From: Spirochaetaceae bacterium
GTDB taxonomy: Bacteria > Spirochaetota > Spirochaetia > Treponematales > Treponemataceae
Assembly: GCA_017614995.1 (NCBI GenBank)
Contig: JAGAAX010000063.1
Location: 1-34,148 of the forward strand
Direction of reading: 5' to 3'
Length of the DNA: 34,148 bases
The position numbers and the translations under genes are program-made. Shown one piece after another: positions 1-6,455 of the stretch (position 1 is the first letter of the stretch; the number at the start of each line of letters is the position of its first letter). The notes beneath the pieces were generated by a model, which saw nothing but the letters and a program-made list of their open reading frames with translations, had not been told where the DNA came from and did no database searches.

Positions 1-32
1 CTCTTGAAAAATAAAGTTACTAAAGATAAAAT

Positions 33-1052
33 TTGTTCATACATAAGCGTATCCCTTTGATTTTTTTGTTGGGCAAAACAAATTTTAAAGGTTTACGCTT
101 TTTTTGTAAATTTTTACTGAAACTCGAAATTCGGGCTATTATATTTTTATCAATAACAGTTTTCCGCACAAACACACAGAGCGCATACACCGCCGGAAAG
201 CTTGCAAAATATGAAGACACAGGCGCAGTAGCCTATCAGCTTATGGTTGTAGAAGACGAGCGCACAAGTAAAATCTGCCGGCATCTGCTTGTTGAATCGG
301 GCTACGGCGCAATTCTGCCTATAGGACACAACTTCTGGAAGAAATACGGCTTTCCGCCGTACCACTTCAACTGCCGCACATCAATCTGCCCTGTCTACAG
401 CTCTCAAGTCGGCACACCAGGCTACAACGTTGAAAACATACCGATGAAGCGTTTCAGCAAGTTCAAACCGCAGGACGGCTTCGGCGGCAATCCGCTGGAT
501 ACTGGAAGTTGGTGGAAAATGACCGATAATATGGTGAAACGTGCAAAAGATTTCGGAATAATCGAATCAATAAAAGAAAAACTTATAAAGCCCGAAAAGG
601 TAGATACAAATATCGTGAAAAAAGGTTATGCACAAAGACTTAGAAATGCTTTTAATGAAAATACAAAGGCTTATCTAGGCAAATCGATACAAAACAAATC
701 TACAGGAATAGAAGCATATTTCTCATCAACAACGCAAAGAGAATTACGAAGTCAATTGAATGATTCTAAACGCAACGGTTTTACGATTGGCGAACACTTT
801 GAAATGGCAAATCAGATAATCGATTTGTTTGAAAATGCTGATTTTGTAAAAGTTCACGATGATGTAAAACACCATGATGAAGGTTTGAAAATTGAAAGGT
901 TTTTAAGTGAGGAGATAATTCTCCATTCAGGGAAAAAGGTAAGAGCTTGTATTACTGTTAAGCATTCTTTGGTTAAGGAAATTCGAAATTTGTATTCATT
1001 AGAAGTAATGGACACAAAAAAAGCCCTTGAACAAACAAGGGCGAAAGGATAA
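33..1052 (+). CDS. 5'-truncated MuF head-morphogenesis protein fused to a C-terminal nuclease-like toxin domain
   Basis: The open frame encodes 339 residues, but phage homology begins only near residue 44 (FRTNTQSAY, about position 159). The 42 codons before it cover the terminator hairpin, start with TTG and have no ribosome site, so the true 5' half is missing. Residues 44-125 resemble the end of the Mu gpF/SPP1 gp7 minor head domain (MuF), including the cysteine-containing CRTSICPVY segment. Residues 126-180 are a linker (VGTPGYNVENIPMKRF) shared with a second cassette at 1862. Residues about 200-339 resemble phage-associated BECR-fold nuclease domains (LPD3/PBECR type), with GFTIGEHFE and a late YSLEVMD strand; this domain name is a tentative recognition. 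MuF-toxin fusions are known in temperate phages. No immunity gene fits before the terminator at 1091. It is probably a remnant and may be silent. Confidence 0.6.
   Translation: MFIHKRIPLIFLLGKTNFKGLRFFCKFLLKLEIRAIIFLSITVFRTNTQSAYTAGKLAKYEDTGAVAYQLMVVEDERTSKICRHLLVESGYGAILPIGHNFWKKYGFPPYHFNCRTSICPVYSSQVGTPGYNVENIPMKRFSKFKPQDGFGGNPLDTGSWWKMTDNMVKRAKDFGIIESIKEKLIKPEKVDTNIVKKGYAQRLRNAFNENTKAYLGKSIQNKSTGIEAYFSSTTQRELRSQLNDSKRNGFTIGEHFEMANQIIDLFENADFVKVHDDVKHHDEGLKIERFLSEEIILHSGKKVRACITVKHSLVKEIRNLYSLEVMDTKKALEQTRAKG
45..105 (+). terminator. Long hairpin terminator of an upstream, off-window gene
   Basis: A long imperfect hairpin has outer arms aagcgta (45-51) and tacgctt (94-100) and A/T-rich inner pairing, with gggc near the tip. 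It is followed by a run of seven T (99-105). This is the form of an intrinsic terminator for rightward transcription entering from before the window. It also means the phage gene remnant just downstream is unlikely to be expressed by read-through. Confidence 0.6.
408..472 (+). repeat. Constant 5' linker of toxin cassette, copy 1
   Basis: This 65-bp block encodes the start of the VGTPGYNVENIPMKRFSKF linker. It matches 1862-1926 at 62 of 65 bases. Similarity at the protein level continues about 28 residues further (GFGxNPL..GS.W.M.DNM). It is the upstream anchor of an exchangeable toxin cassette. Confidence 0.85.
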
Positions 1053-1090
1053 GACCTAAAAGGCGATTTATCCAACAATTAATACTATAC

Positions 1091-1137
1091 CACATTTCCC
1101 CAAAAAAGCAAGCCCCAGACACAGCGTCCGGGGCTTT
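1091..1137. terminator. Bidirectional terminator; 3' constant block of toxin cassette, copy 1
   Basis: A 47-bp block is identical to 2578-2624. It holds the hairpin gccccagac / gtccggggc (one mismatch, loop acagc), followed by a T run on the plus strand. On the minus strand the stem is also followed by a T-rich tract (gcttttttgg). It lies between the converging MuF-toxin gene and the reverse-strand gene ending at 1144, so it can serve both. Confidence 0.75.
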
Positions 1138-1143
1138 TTATGC

Positions 1144-1404
1144 TTAAAAAATCTCTGTCCATGTTTTTACACGAGAAAGAAACTCTTTCTTGCTTAACAA
1201 GACAGTACCGCCTAAATCGTAGCCGTCTTTGAGCCTGTCAAAGACCGCTCCTCTAAAATACGGCGTTTCGTCCGTTGCTTCCAACTGCCAGCCGCTTTCA
1301 AGAAAAGTGCCGACAAGACGCTCGCCCTTAACCTTGAACGGCTTGCCGTCCAGCTGAATCGTGTAATCATTGCTGATACACGCAATAAGACTATATTTGT
1401 TCAT
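1144..1404 (-). CDS. Small phage-module protein of unknown function (86 aa)
   Basis: The product begins MNKYSLIACISNDYTI and ends KTWTEIF. It is a compact, beta-rich soluble protein (DYTIQLDGKPFKVKGERLVG, then YFRGAVFDRLKDGYDLGG). I do not recognise a family. The ATG at 1404 is chosen because it overlaps the stop of the preceding 27-codon gene (ATGA), implying translational coupling. The frame stays open further upstream, but that part is low-complexity and overlaps other genes. It is the last gene of a three-gene reverse-strand unit ending at the bidirectional terminator. Its place next to toxin cassettes makes an immunity role conceivable, but nothing in the sequence shows this. Confidence 0.55.
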   Translation of the reverse strand: MNKYSLIACISNDYTIQLDGKPFKVKGERLVGTFLESGWQLEATDETPYFRGAVFDRLKDGYDLGGTVLLSKKEFLSRVKTWTEIF

Positions 1405-1484
1405 TTTAAGCCGTCCATTATCTTGTACAGAATTACTGCGCTTATCACCAGCACAATAACCGCTAACAGCTCGCCGTCCGTCAT
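1401..1484 (-). CDS. 27-residue single-span membrane peptide
   Basis: The short frame MTDGELLAVIVLVISAVI... ends KIMDGLK. Residues 5-21 form one hydrophobic segment with a short charged tail, typical of small phage membrane proteins. It has a very good ribosome site (gggaggaagc just before the ATG at 1484). Its start overlaps the stop of the upstream gene (1481-1484) and its stop overlaps the start of the downstream gene (1401-1404), both as ATGA. This tight double coupling is the main argument that it is real despite its size. Function unknown; a holin-like or accessory role is only a guess. Confidence 0.6.
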   Translation of the reverse strand: MTDGELLAVIVLVISAVILYKIMDGLK

Positions 1485-1861
1485 GCTTCCTCCCATGAGC
1501 TGAAACAATCCGGCTCCGTCTCCGGCCACCAGCTGAGCCGGAAACACCTTGCATCCTTCACAAGCGGATGCCTGGCAAACAGCTCGTCAAGCCGCTCTTC
1601 CTTCATCAGGCTTTCAGTCTTTTCTGCTTTTGCAGAAACTGTGCGCTTCGCTTCTTTTTTCTGCTCGTAAGCCTGCTGAAGCTTCTCAAGGCTGCTCCTG
1701 CTTACCCACGTTCTGCCCTTCCTGCCGAAATTCCGGATTATTGCAGGAATCTCCTGTTTATAGATTGCCGACTGGATGTAATGCGCCGGAATGCCGAAAA
1801 GCTCCGCACCTTTCCTCAGATTGTAAAAGCCTTCAATGTGCCAGTTGCGGGCAAAGCCGGG
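1481..1861 (-). pseudogene. 5'-truncated phage DNA-binding (excisionase/HTH-like) protein
   Basis: Read on the reverse strand, the recognisable part starts near LRKGAELFGIPAHYIQSAIY and continues IPAIIRNFGRKGRTWVSRSS, the pattern of a small excisionase- or terminase-small-subunit-like helix-turn-helix. A lysine/glutamate-rich helix and a tail ending SWWPETEPDCFSSWEEA follow. There is no ATG, GTG or TTG between the domain and position 1862. Beyond that point the frame runs into the antisense of the toxin-cassette linker. The gene therefore lost its 5' end when that cassette was joined here. Its stop overlaps the next small gene's start. Confidence 0.55.
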
Positions 1862-1926
1862 GTCGGCACACCCGGCTACAACGTAGAGAACATACCGATG
1901 AAGCGTTTCAGCAAGTTCAAACCGCA
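1862..1926 (+). repeat. Constant 5' linker of toxin cassette, copy 2
   Basis: This 65-bp copy of 408-472 has three mismatches. It marks the exact left junction of the second cassette: sequence to its left belongs to the reverse-strand phage gene and shows no MuF coding. Confidence 0.85.
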
Positions 1927-2515
1927 AAAAGGTTTTGGAGCAAATCCTCTTTCAAGCGGTTCTTTTTGGCTTATGAGTGACAATATGAAAGAACGTGCAT
2001 TAAACTTCGGTCTTGTTCCTGATATCGTGAAAATGGCTCATAATATCGGACTGAATAATTATGATTTTGAACTTGCAAGTAATTTTGCAGAACCTCAACA
2101 GCTCCAAAAAACAAAATACAAAGTGAAAGCTCTCAAAAAAGCAAAGCCAAAACAAAAGGAAATATTAACTGCAAAAATACTTGAAGAAAATGGTCATTCA
2201 GTTGTCATGCTTCCAGAAGTCGGATTGCAAAATATTAGTAATCCTGATGCCTTGATTGATTTTGATATTGTTGCAGATTTTAAAGTTCCTGATGGAAACA
2301 GTTTTAGAGCTGTTCGAGGTGCAATACAAGATGCAGATGAACAAAGTGTAACTCACATGGTTTTTTATCCTCGAGAGCATAACTATACAAAACAAAATGC
2401 CGTAAAAGAAATAGCTCATCGTTTAAAAGCAACAAAAAAATTAAAAGAAGTATGGTTGATATGGAATGAATGGGACGGATTGAAAATAACGGTTGTAAAA
2501 AAAATAAAAGCCTAA
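1862..2515 (+). pseudogene. Headless (orphan) toxin cassette with CdiA-C-like tRNA nuclease domain
   Basis: The frame carries the shared linker, then GFGANPLSSGSFWLMSDNM, a lysine-rich spacer, and a terminal domain. That domain contains EILTAKILEENGHSVVMLPE and NPDALIDFDIVADFK and later HMVFYPREHNYTKQNAVKEI and VWLIWNEWDGLKI. The pattern resembles the C-terminal tRNA nuclease domain of some contact-dependent inhibition (CdiA-CT) proteins; the assignment is by eye. There is no MuF head and no proper start: the open frame extends left to 1568 only across antisense DNA of the neighbouring gene. It looks like a silent reserve allele for the gene ending at 1052. The 3' block at 2578 follows directly, leaving no room for an immunity gene. 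Confidence 0.6.
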
Positions 2516-2577
2516 GATTATGGTCGCACATGCAACATGCTTGATAGTTCCATAACTGTAGGCTTATATAACTATAG

Positions 2578-2624
2578 CACATTTCCCCAAAAAAGCAAGC
2601 CCCAGACACAGCGTCCGGGGCTTT
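2578..2624. terminator. Terminator; 3' constant block of toxin cassette, copy 2
   Basis: Identical over 47 bp to 1091-1137, including the gccccagac / gtccggggc hairpin. The plus-strand T run is shorter here (cttt then gcc), so termination is probably weaker than at copy 1. Confidence 0.7.
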
Positions 2625-3036
2625 GCCACTCCCCAATCCGCGCAAGAAAAATAAAGCACACACCTTTCACAATGAAAATCTATGTAGATTGTATTATTCT
2701 GGCGGAAAGTAGTGACTTGCGGACGCGGTTCGCATTTGGATGAATCTACAATATGAGAATTAATCTGGCGAACCCGCCAAGTTTTGCTTGCGCAAAACTT
2801 GAAGGATGATGTACATGCGAGCAATCTGTACATTAATCTTTACCAGTTTTTGTAAAGCAAAAACTGGCAGGGTTTGCCGATAAAGCTAATTTGTGAATTT
2901 ATCAAAAATGCAAACCTGGGGCACGGATTTCCGCCAAGTATAAGTGCATCTCATAGCTTTTCATGTTGTAGTTTATTGATGTAATTTATTTTTCCCCTTA
3001 TACTGAAACATCAAACTTATAAGACAGGGGACGCAA
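2625..3036. other. Gene-free region with folded elements
   Basis: About 410 bases show no convincing coding frame. An 8-bp inverted repeat tgtagatt / aatctaca (2683-2690, 2743-2750) brackets a GC-richer loop, and a four-stem element follows at 2766-2879. The last 150 bases lead into the gene at 3037 and hold its ribosome site (acagggga); no clear promoter was found. Confidence 0.6.
2766..2879. ncRNA. Candidate structured RNA or folded repeat: closing stem plus three hairpins
   Basis: A closing stem pairs ggcgaaccc (2767-2775) with gggtttgcc (2870-2878), with one G-T pair. Inside it are three hairpins in series: caagttttgc / gcaaaacttg (2778-2801, perfect), atgtaca / tgtacat (2809-2833, perfect) and ccagtttttg / caaaaactgg (2843-2867, perfect). 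The stems nest exactly and nearly all of the 114 bases are used. The strand is undetermined because both fold. It could be a structured RNA, a leader of the gene at 3037 or a palindromic repeat element. Confidence 0.4.
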
Positions 3037-4053
3037 ATGACATACGCGGAAGTTTTGGAAAACGCACAGAGCTGCATGGGCAAATGGTGCAAGGCTTGCA
3101 ATATATGCAACGGAAAGGCTTGCGGAAATCAGATTCCGGGACCGGGCGCAAAAGGCACAGGCGATACGGCTTTCCGCAACTACTCAAAGTGGCAGGAAAT
3201 CCGCGTAAACATGGACACGCTCACAGAGAACAAGCCGGTAGACACAGGCTTTGAGCTTTTCGGAAGGCAGTTCAAGTACCCGTTCTTTGCTGCCCCGGTC
3301 GGCGCGGTCAACACACATTACAGCGACAAATACAACGACCTGACTTACAACAATGTTCTGGTCTCAGCCTGCGCCAAAGAAGGCATAGCGGCTTTTACCG
3401 GCGACGGCGTTGACCCAAAAGTTATGGAATACGCTTCTGACGCAATCAAGCTTGCAGGCGGCACAGGCATTCCGACGATAAAACCCTGGAACATAGACAT
3501 AATCACCCAAAAAATCGCACTCGCCAAAAAGTCTGAATGCTTCGCAATGGCAATGGACGTTGACGCCGCCGGGCTTCCGTTCCTTAAAAACATGACACCG
3601 CCGGCAGGAAGCAAAAGTGTCGAAGAACTTGCAGAAATTATCAGACTTGCCGGAAAGCCGTTCATCGTAAAAGGAATTATGACAGTTAAAGGTGCGCTCA
3701 AGGCAAAAGAAGCCGGTGCAAGTGCAATCGTTGTTTCTAACCACGGCGGCCGCGTGCTTGACCAGTGCCCTGCTACGGCAGAAGTGCTTGCAGAAATTGC
3801 AGACGCCGTAAAAGACAGCATGAAAATCTTTGTTGACGGCGGCATCCGCTCTGGCACAGACATTTTTAAGGCACTTGCGCTCGGCGCAGACGCAGTGCTC
3901 ATCTGCCGTCCGTTTGTAACGGCTGTTTACGGCGGTGCAGAAGAAGGCGTAAAGCTCTACATCGAAAAGCTAGGCGCAGAGCTCAAAGACGCCATGCAGA
4001 TGTGCGGCGCCCACAGCCTAAAAGAAATCACCAGAGACATGGTACGTCTGTAA
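3037..4053 (+). CDS. FMN-dependent alpha-hydroxy-acid oxidoreductase (lactate dehydrogenase/oxidase family)
   Basis: This 338-residue TIM-barrel enzyme belongs to the family that oxidises L-2-hydroxy acids such as lactate with FMN. Family marks are the active-site lysine in IVKGIMT (K212), the catalytic histidine in SNHGGR (H236, with the substrate-binding arginine) and the FMN phosphate loop DGGIRSGTD (about 267-275), followed by ALALGADAVLICRPF. The N-terminus is unusual: cysteines at 13, 18, 21, 24 and 29 could bind a metal or iron-sulfur cluster. This recurs in anaerobe members as far as I recall and suggests electrons go to something other than oxygen. The start has an acagggga ribosome site. 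Substrate not determinable from sequence. Confidence 0.85.
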   Translation: MTYAEVLENAQSCMGKWCKACNICNGKACGNQIPGPGAKGTGDTAFRNYSKWQEIRVNMDTLTENKPVDTGFELFGRQFKYPFFAAPVGAVNTHYSDKYNDLTYNNVLVSACAKEGIAAFTGDGVDPKVMEYASDAIKLAGGTGIPTIKPWNIDIITQKIALAKKSECFAMAMDVDAAGLPFLKNMTPPAGSKSVEELAEIIRLAGKPFIVKGIMTVKGALKAKEAGASAIVVSNHGGRVLDQCPATAEVLAEIADAVKDSMKIFVDGGIRSGTDIFKALALGADAVLICRPFVTAVYGGAEEGVKLYIEKLGAELKDAMQMCGAHSLKEITRDMVRL

Positions 4054-4083
4054 AGCAGTTACTTACATAGGAGCAAATTAAGA

Positions 4084-5142
4084 ATGGTTTTGTTTTTCTT
4101 TATTTTATTGATTGCAGAAATTATTGCTTTCATAATCACAAAAAAGTTAATGCGCAAAAACCAAGCAAAAAAAGGATTCAGGATTATGGCAGTAATTGCT
4201 TTTCTTGTGCTTTTTGTTATTACCCTGAAATTTGTGCTGTTTCCGCCAGTAAAAGAAATTCCAGTTACAGGTGAATACAAGATTGCTTCAGAAGATTATT
4301 GGGTAGATGAAGACAAGGCAGACCCATATCTTGCAGACGGAACGCTCCGCCAGCTTCAGGTGCGGAAATGGTACCCGCTTGACTGCAATGTGCAGCGTCC
4401 GGTAATCATAGCTTCACACGGTTCATGCGGAACTATTGACAACAACCTGACTTTGTACCGCGAACTTGCAAGCCACGGTTATACAGTGCTTGCGCCGGCA
4501 CATTCCGGTCAGACAGCAAATATCACCTACAAAAACGGAAAAAAAGCCGGCCCGAGCGGCATCTTCATCAAGCAGATGTCGGGTCTGAACCCCGAAAAAG
4601 ACGCGGAAAAGACTTTTCTGCTTTTTAAGGAATGGATGGCAATCCGTATAGACGACTTGAACGCCGTTATGGACGCTTATCTTGCAAAAGAAGGCGAAAC
4701 AAAGTTCATTGTTCTGGGGCACTCCCTCGGCGGTTCGGCAGCTTATGCAATAGCTAGAGTCAGAAGCGATGTGCTTGCCTGCATCGCGCTGGAATCTCCG
4801 TTCATGTACGATGTTAAAGGAGTAGAAAACGGCACGCTTGTCTTTGATGACAGCGACTACAAGATTCCGCTTTTGAACATTTATTCTGATTCAAGCTACA
4901 AATATCTTAGAACATGGAGTCAGTACAAGAACAACGCAAAATTCCTTGACAGCAGTAACAAGCTCTACACAAATATTTATTATCCGGGCATAGGGCACAT
5001 GGGGCTATGCGATTTGTCGCATGTATCGCCGGTTTTGTCATGCCTTTTTAGCGGAACTGGTCAAAAAGTAAAAGCCGCGGTTCAGCTTAAAAGGATAAAC
5101 GACGACTGCCTGAACTGGCTTGAAAACACTATTATAAAGTGA
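4084..5142 (+). CDS. Membrane-anchored alpha/beta hydrolase (PAF-acetylhydrolase/dienelactone hydrolase-like)
   Basis: This 352-residue protein has two N-terminal membrane spans (about 2-20 and 33-53) and then an extracytoplasmic or periplasmic-facing hydrolase domain. The oxyanion region is IIASHGSCG, the nucleophile elbow is GHSLGGS (Ser214) and a late GIGHMG supplies the likely catalytic His305. The layout matches PAF acetylhydrolase-like and dienelactone hydrolase-like esterases; the substrate is unknown. It starts 30 bases after the oxidoreductase gene with an aggag ribosome site and is followed after 6 bases by the RNA methyltransferase gene, so all three are probably co-transcribed. 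Confidence 0.8.
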   Translation: MVLFFFILLIAEIIAFIITKKLMRKNQAKKGFRIMAVIAFLVLFVITLKFVLFPPVKEIPVTGEYKIASEDYWVDEDKADPYLADGTLRQLQVRKWYPLDCNVQRPVIIASHGSCGTIDNNLTLYRELASHGYTVLAPAHSGQTANITYKNGKKAGPSGIFIKQMSGLNPEKDAEKTFLLFKEWMAIRIDDLNAVMDAYLAKEGETKFIVLGHSLGGSAAYAIARVRSDVLACIALESPFMYDVKGVENGTLVFDDSDYKIPLLNIYSDSSYKYLRTWSQYKNNAKFLDSSNKLYTNIYYPGIGHMGLCDLSHVSPVLSCLFSGTGQKVKAAVQLKRINDDCLNWLENTIIK

Positions 5143-5148
5143 ATTGAT

Positions 5149-6030
5149 ATGAAAGAAACAAAAGTTATTGCCAAAGACAGCACTTTTCAGAAATTTGAGG
5201 TTCTTAAGACAAACAGGAACAAGCGCTACAAATACAACGAGTTTCTGGTTGAGGGCGTGCGGAGCCTTAAAGAAGCCGTCGCAAACAAATGGAACATCAA
5301 GTCGTTTATCTACGGCAGCGGCAACCTCTCTGACTGGGCGCGCGGCACGATAAGCAGCGTAAAGACGCAAGAAAACTTTGTGCTCACGCCGGAACTGATG
5401 AAAGACTTGAGCGGCAAAGAAGACACTTCGGAACTTATGGCAATAATTGAGATGCGCGAGGACAGGCTTGAGAACGTGCCGCTTTCAAAAACGCCGTTTA
5501 TCGTTCTTTTTGACCGCCCCTCAAACAAGGGCAACCTCGGCACAATAATCCGCTCATGCGATTCGCTCGGCGCAGACATGCTGATTATCACAGGTCATGC
5601 CGTCGATTTATACGACCCGGACGTTGTTGTTTCAGCAATGGGCTCGTTCTTCAACATGCCGGTAATCCGCATAGAAGACAACAATGACCTTTACTCCTAC
5701 ATTGATAATCTAAAAGGAAGCTACCCTTCCCTACTTGTTGCCGGTTCGACAGCGCATAAAGAAACACCAATCGAAGAAGTGGATTTTACGCGCCCGCTTG
5801 TTCTGATGATTGGCAACGAAACAATGGGCTTAAACAAGGCGTTCAAAGACTACTGCGATGTTCTTTGCACAATTCCGATGGACGAGAAATCTTATGCCAC
5901 GTCTTTTAACGTAGGGTGCGCCGCTTCAATTATGATGTACGAAGTTACAAGACAGAGAAAAAGTCTCGCCGCGCTTAATGAATCTGTTCATTGCAGGCAT
6001 CTCGGCGAAGACACAAAAATGACATACTAA
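5149..6030 (+). CDS. TrmH/SpoU-family RNA 2'-O-methyltransferase
   Basis: This 293-residue protein is expected to methylate a ribose 2'-OH in tRNA or rRNA using SAM bound in a knotted fold. A substrate-binding N-terminal part (RNKRYKYNEFLVEGVRSLKE) is followed by the three SpoU motifs: FDRPSNKGNLGTIIRSCDS (about 120-139), LMIGNETMGL (about 219-228) and IPMDEKSYATSFNVGCAAS (about 242-260). Motif 3 has SFNVG instead of the common SLNVS, a minor change. It begins 6 bases after the hydrolase stop with no strong ribosome site, so translation is likely coupled. Exact RNA target unknown. Confidence 0.85.
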   Translation: MKETKVIAKDSTFQKFEVLKTNRNKRYKYNEFLVEGVRSLKEAVANKWNIKSFIYGSGNLSDWARGTISSVKTQENFVLTPELMKDLSGKEDTSELMAIIEMREDRLENVPLSKTPFIVLFDRPSNKGNLGTIIRSCDSLGADMLIITGHAVDLYDPDVVVSAMGSFFNMPVIRIEDNNDLYSYIDNLKGSYPSLLVAGSTAHKETPIEEVDFTRPLVLMIGNETMGLNKAFKDYCDVLCTIPMDEKSYATSFNVGCAASIMMYEVTRQRKSLAALNESVHCRHLGEDTKMTY

Positions 6031-6047
6031 ATTGATTTGGAGGAATT

Positions 6048-6419
6048 ATGTTTGCAATTATTGGTGCATGTCTTTTTTCGGTTGTGATTGTACTTTCAAT
6101 CTTGATAATCTGCGGGCTGCCGCTCGGCGAGCTTACGATGGGCGGGCAATACAAGGTGTTTCCGCCAAAACTGCGCTTTGTTCTTGCGGTTCAGCTTGCA
6201 CTGCAAATCTTTTTTGTGATAATTATCCTGCAAAAAGGCGGAATTATGCCGCTCTGGTTTTCGCAAAAAGCCACAAAAATTATCAGCATTGTAATGGCGG
6301 TGTATCTTTCGCTCAACGCGCTTATGGACTTTTTCTCAAAAAGCAAAAAAGAAAAGTACATAATGACGCCGCTCGCCCTAGCCTGTGCCGTCTGCTTCTG
6401 GATTACCGCCCTGCAATAA
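6048..6419 (+). CDS. Small four-span membrane protein
   Basis: This 123-residue protein has four hydrophobic segments (about 2-25, 44-62, 76-93 and 106-122). A conserved-looking loop GGQYKVFPPKLRF lies between the first two, and a lysine-rich loop (KSKKEKY) before the last. The general pattern fits small bacterial DUF membrane proteins; I cannot name it. It has an excellent ribosome site (ttggaggaatt before the ATG at 6048) and lies 17 bases after the methyltransferase gene, so it ends that operon. No signal peptide cleavage site or catalytic motif is visible. Confidence 0.75.
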   Translation: MFAIIGACLFSVVIVLSILIICGLPLGELTMGGQYKVFPPKLRFVLAVQLALQIFFVIIILQKGGIMPLWFSQKATKIISIVMAVYLSLNALMDFFSKSKKEKYIMTPLALACAVCFWITALQ

Positions 6420-6455
6420 GCAGACAGGCTGGCGGGGTGCAAAAGCCTGTATATG

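Noticed and set aside
33-158. N-terminal signal or membrane anchor of the MuF protein
   Set aside because: The hydrophobic residues come from translating a terminator hairpin and A/T-rich spacer; the start is TTG without a ribosome site.
1549-1980. Plus-strand open frames opposite the small reverse-strand phage genes
   Set aside because: They are antisense shadows of the HTH pseudogene. No ribosome site is seen, and the overlapping reverse-strand genes show ATGA couplings and good ribosome sites.
2304-2663. Reverse-strand open frame antisense to the orphan toxin, considered as an immunity gene
   Set aside because: It crosses the terminator block, has no ribosome site and gives low-complexity hydrophobic sequence antisense to a recognisable domain.
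2766-2879. tRNA gene, because of the cloverleaf-like closing stem plus three arms
   Set aside because: Stem lengths are 9, 10, 7 and 10, with no 7-bp acceptor stem, no TTCRA loop and no anticodon-arm geometry; 114 bases is also too long.
3345-3902. Long reverse-strand open frames inside the FMN enzyme gene, and similar ones inside clpB and the MATE gene
   Set aside because: They are codon-bias shadows of well-identified genes on the other strand.
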